From Chryseobacterium geocarposphaerae (GTDB lineage: Bacteria > Bacteroidota > Bacteroidia > Flavobacteriales > Weeksellaceae), in contig NZ_PGFD01000001.1 in the NCBI RefSeq assembly GCF_002797535.1, positions 186,001 to 250,000 of the forward strand: 64,000 nucleotides of DNA, read 5' to 3'. The notes under the pieces are model-generated. The model worked only from the letters and a program-made list of their open reading frames with translations, did no database searches and was not told the origin of the DNA. Both the position numbers and the translations under genes were made by a program. This document shows, in pieces, positions 62,274-64,000 of the stretch. How positions within the stretch are numbered: position 1 is the stretch's first letter; each line of letters begins with the position of its first letter.

Positions 62274-62972
62274 ATGCTTTTTTTATTACCTGCTTATCTT
62301 TCTGAAAATACTTCTATCACTCATTTTTCACCTGTGATTAAAGAATATATCATGCAGACAGATTACTTCTTTGTGGAAAATGAAAAAACCGCTAGGAAAG
62401 TAGTAAAGTTTTTTGCTCCTGAAAAAAAACAGTCAGATCTGAAACTTTTTCTTTTGGACAAATACACTGAGAACGCTGATATCAAAGAAGCACAGCAATT
62501 GATGCTGAAAGGTCAGGATTTCGGATTGCTTTCAGAAGCCGGACTTCCTTGTATTGCGGATCCCGGAAATTTAATGGTAAAATGGTGTCATGAAAAAAAT
62601 ATCAGAGTAATCCCGATTTCAGGACCTTCATCGATTATTTTGGCTCTTATTTCAAGTGGTTTTAACGGGCAGGAATTTACGTTTAACGGATATCTTCCGA
62701 TTGATAAAAGCGAAAAGAAAAAACAGATTTTACAGTTGGAAAGTTTAGTTCAAAAAACAGGATATTCCCAGATTTTCATGGAAACTCCTTACAGGAATAA
62801 TCAGCTTTTTGAAGATCTGACGAAGTTTTTATCTCCTAATACAAAGTTATGTATTGCTGCAAATATTAACGATCCTGAACAAGAATTTATTAGAACAAAA
62901 ACTATTAAAGACTGGCAAAAACAGAAACCGGAACTTCATAAAATTCCTGCTGTATTTGTATTAGGTAAATAA
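62274..62972 (+). CDS. RsmI-like SAM-dependent methyltransferase
   Basis: This 232-aa tetrapyrrole-methylase-fold protein has LLSEAGLPCIADPGNLMVKW, VIPISGPSSIILALISSGFNGQEF and NGYLPIDKSEKKKQI, and FMETPYRNNQLF: the RsmI motif series. RsmI 2'-O-methylates 16S rRNA at C1402. It is shorter than classic RsmI (about 280 aa), so it may be a second family member with another target. Confidence 0.82.
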   Translation: MLFLLPAYLSENTSITHFSPVIKEYIMQTDYFFVENEKTARKVVKFFAPEKKQSDLKLFLLDKYTENADIKEAQQLMLKGQDFGLLSEAGLPCIADPGNLMVKWCHEKNIRVIPISGPSSIILALISSGFNGQEFTFNGYLPIDKSEKKKQILQLESLVQKTGYSQIFMETPYRNNQLFEDLTKFLSPNTKLCIAANINDPEQEFIRTKTIKDWQKQKPELHKIPAVFVLGK

Positions 62973-62990
62973 TTATAACAAAATTTTCAA

Positions 62991-63070
62991 TTGTCATTCT
63001 GACGAAGGAAGAATCTCAACTACATTATTAGAGATTCTTCATTGCATTTTTGCTTCATTCAGAATGACAA
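62991..63070. repeat. 80-bp palindromic repeat (TTGTCATTCTGA arms)
   Basis: Perfect outer arms TTGTCATTCTGA (62991-63002) and TCAGAATGACAA (63059-63070) enclose inner arms GAAGAATCTC (63008-63017) and GAGATTCTTC (63031-63040). It lies between convergent genes. The right half shares AGATTCTTCA and GAATGA at similar spacing with the repeat at 3499-3534. It may also end transcription. Confidence 0.75.
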
Positions 63071-63093
63071 GTTAAATGTTAGTTTATCTGGTA

Positions 63094-63966
63094 TTATTTC
63101 TTCTTTCTGCCTCTCCATTTCCTCCAAAGAAAAATAAAAACAGGAATCAATAAAAAGAATGGCCAAAGTGATATAATTCCCAGAATAAAAGTCACGAAAC
63201 TATTCCAACCTTCCGTTACAGAATCACCGAAACGGCTTCCGAAACCAATGTTCGAAGTGGCAGAGCTTCTTACTTTCTCTTTGTACAAGTTCAGATTTAA
63301 TGTACTGTAATTTACACGGTCATCAATAAAGCGCAGTCTGCCTTCCGATACATCAATTTCGTCTTCAAGCTCGCGGATATTTTCCTGGATTTCCAGCATA
63401 TCTTTCGTGGTTGCCGCACTTCTCAGCATATCTCTGTACTTTTCAAGATATATTTTTTTGTTAGCCAATTTTATCGAAACATCAGTATATTCCTCTGTAA
63501 CATCATTTGATGATATATTTTTAGATAAAACAGATCCCACTCCGTTAGAAAAAGAATTGACAAGAGCATCAAAGTTTTTATGGGGAACTCTGATGGTAAT
63601 ATATAAATTTTCGTCTATATCCGTATTCTGAAATTCTTCCTTTTGTACGTAAGCTTTGTTGTTTTTTATAATTTCATTGATCTGATCCTGCGACTTCTTA
63701 AGATCTCCGACCTGGATTCTCATATCTCCATTTTTAATAATTTTCTTGGAAATAGTGTCAATTCTTTGTGTTGAAGAAGCCTTATTTTCTGAAGCAGTTT
63801 TCTCTGAAGGCTGAGACGCGTATGACGCAACAGGTGAGTTTACTGCTACTTTATCTTCTTGAATAATTTCTGTTAGGTCGGCACGAACTTCCTCTTTGGC
63901 AATATTTTCAGATTTTTTACAGCCGATAAGAATGATACAAAGTAGAGAGAAATATAATTTTTTCAT
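63094..63966 (-). CDS. DUF4349 lipoprotein
   Basis: This 290-aa protein has a lipobox (CIILIGC) and the DUF4349 pattern KIIKNGDMRIQVGDLKKSQDQ, YITIRVPHKNFDALVNSF, a coiled coil with MLEIQENIRELEDEIDVSEGRL, then a C-terminal membrane span (TFILGIISLWPFFLLIPVFIFL) and basic tail. The family is membrane-associated with unknown function. Its start is close to the right edge; the gene is complete. Confidence 0.85.
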   Translation of the reverse strand: MKKLYFSLLCIILIGCKKSENIAKEEVRADLTEIIQEDKVAVNSPVASYASQPSEKTASENKASSTQRIDTISKKIIKNGDMRIQVGDLKKSQDQINEIIKNNKAYVQKEEFQNTDIDENLYITIRVPHKNFDALVNSFSNGVGSVLSKNISSNDVTEEYTDVSIKLANKKIYLEKYRDMLRSAATTKDMLEIQENIRELEDEIDVSEGRLRFIDDRVNYSTLNLNLYKEKVRSSATSNIGFGSRFGDSVTEGWNSFVTFILGIISLWPFFLLIPVFIFLWRKWRGRKKK

Positions 63967-64000
63967 ACATAAAGTTTTGATTGTTTTATCAAAAAGTATG

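Noticed and set aside
1..64000. tRNA, rRNA, insertion sequence or CRISPR signals
   Set aside because: No cloverleaf with a standard T-loop, no transposase gene and no repeat-spacer array was seen. A tRNAscan or CRISPR search would be decisive.

Overview
The window looks like a chromosomal segment of a low-GC flavobacterium of the Chryseobacterium/Weeksellaceae type. The evidence is AT-rich DNA, many copies of the Bacteroidetes promoter -7 element TAnnTTTG, PorT and a type IX secretion (T9SS) cargo protein, a GLPGLI-family protein, several SPI/SPII-exported proteins, a class II LysS with a C-terminal extension, and the gene order zapA / 6S-like RNA / rny. I see no rRNA, tRNA, CRISPR array, insertion sequence or prophage. 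Most of the window is core chromosome with small mobile-like palindromic repeats between genes.

Layout. 1-6740 (minus strand): tryptophan operon trpE-trpG-trpD-trpC-trpF-GNAT-trpB, cut by the left edge before any trpA. It is preceded by a leader peptide with three consecutive Trp codons and an attenuator terminator, and trpC and trpD are separated by a MITE-like inverted repeat. 6.8-14 kb: small secreted proteins, a cytochrome c lipoprotein, lysS, an OmpA-like protein and cydAB. 14.1-21.8 kb: gyrB, two DUF3857/transglutaminase paralogs, a DUF3298-like lipoprotein and a lipid kinase. 21.9-30.5 kb (minus): a seven-repeat propeller protein with a T9SS tail, dctA, a TauE-like permease, a PAP2 phosphatase, a two-component system and gamma-glutamyltransferase. 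30.6-35 kb: a threonine dehydrogenase-like enzyme, a degenerate deacetylase, a 36-bp fold-back repeat, a metallophosphoesterase and a KAS III enzyme.

35-41 kb (plus): a membrane-anchored protein with ubiE/menG and porT, then a coiled-coil protein, zapA, a 6S-like RNA and rny, then an MFS transporter and a small Cys-rich double-glycine-leader peptide. 41.5-47.3 kb (minus): a LysR regulator with a YeiH-like permease, a CLC-type antiporter lacking the GSGIP motif and controlled by a clear fluoride (crcB) riboswitch, a GLPGLI protein, a sugar isomerase-like protein and a thioesterase. 47.4-56.3 kb: an ArsC-like protein, gcvT, idi, a HAD protein, a SerA-like dehydrogenase, mscL, nnrD/E, lgt with an extra N-terminal domain, and yidD. 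56.4-64 kb: rarA, exported proteins of unknown role, a thioesterase, dnaA, a low-molecular-weight phosphatase, an RsmI-like methyltransferase and a DUF4349 lipoprotein.

The best leads are RNA or repeat elements rather than proteins: the trp attenuator, whose leader peptide probably starts at the first transcribed bases; the fluoride riboswitch/CLC pair; a dispersed family of TTCGGCGG hairpins; two further palindromic repeat types; and the orphan RiPP-like peptide. I found no clearly new multi-gene system.
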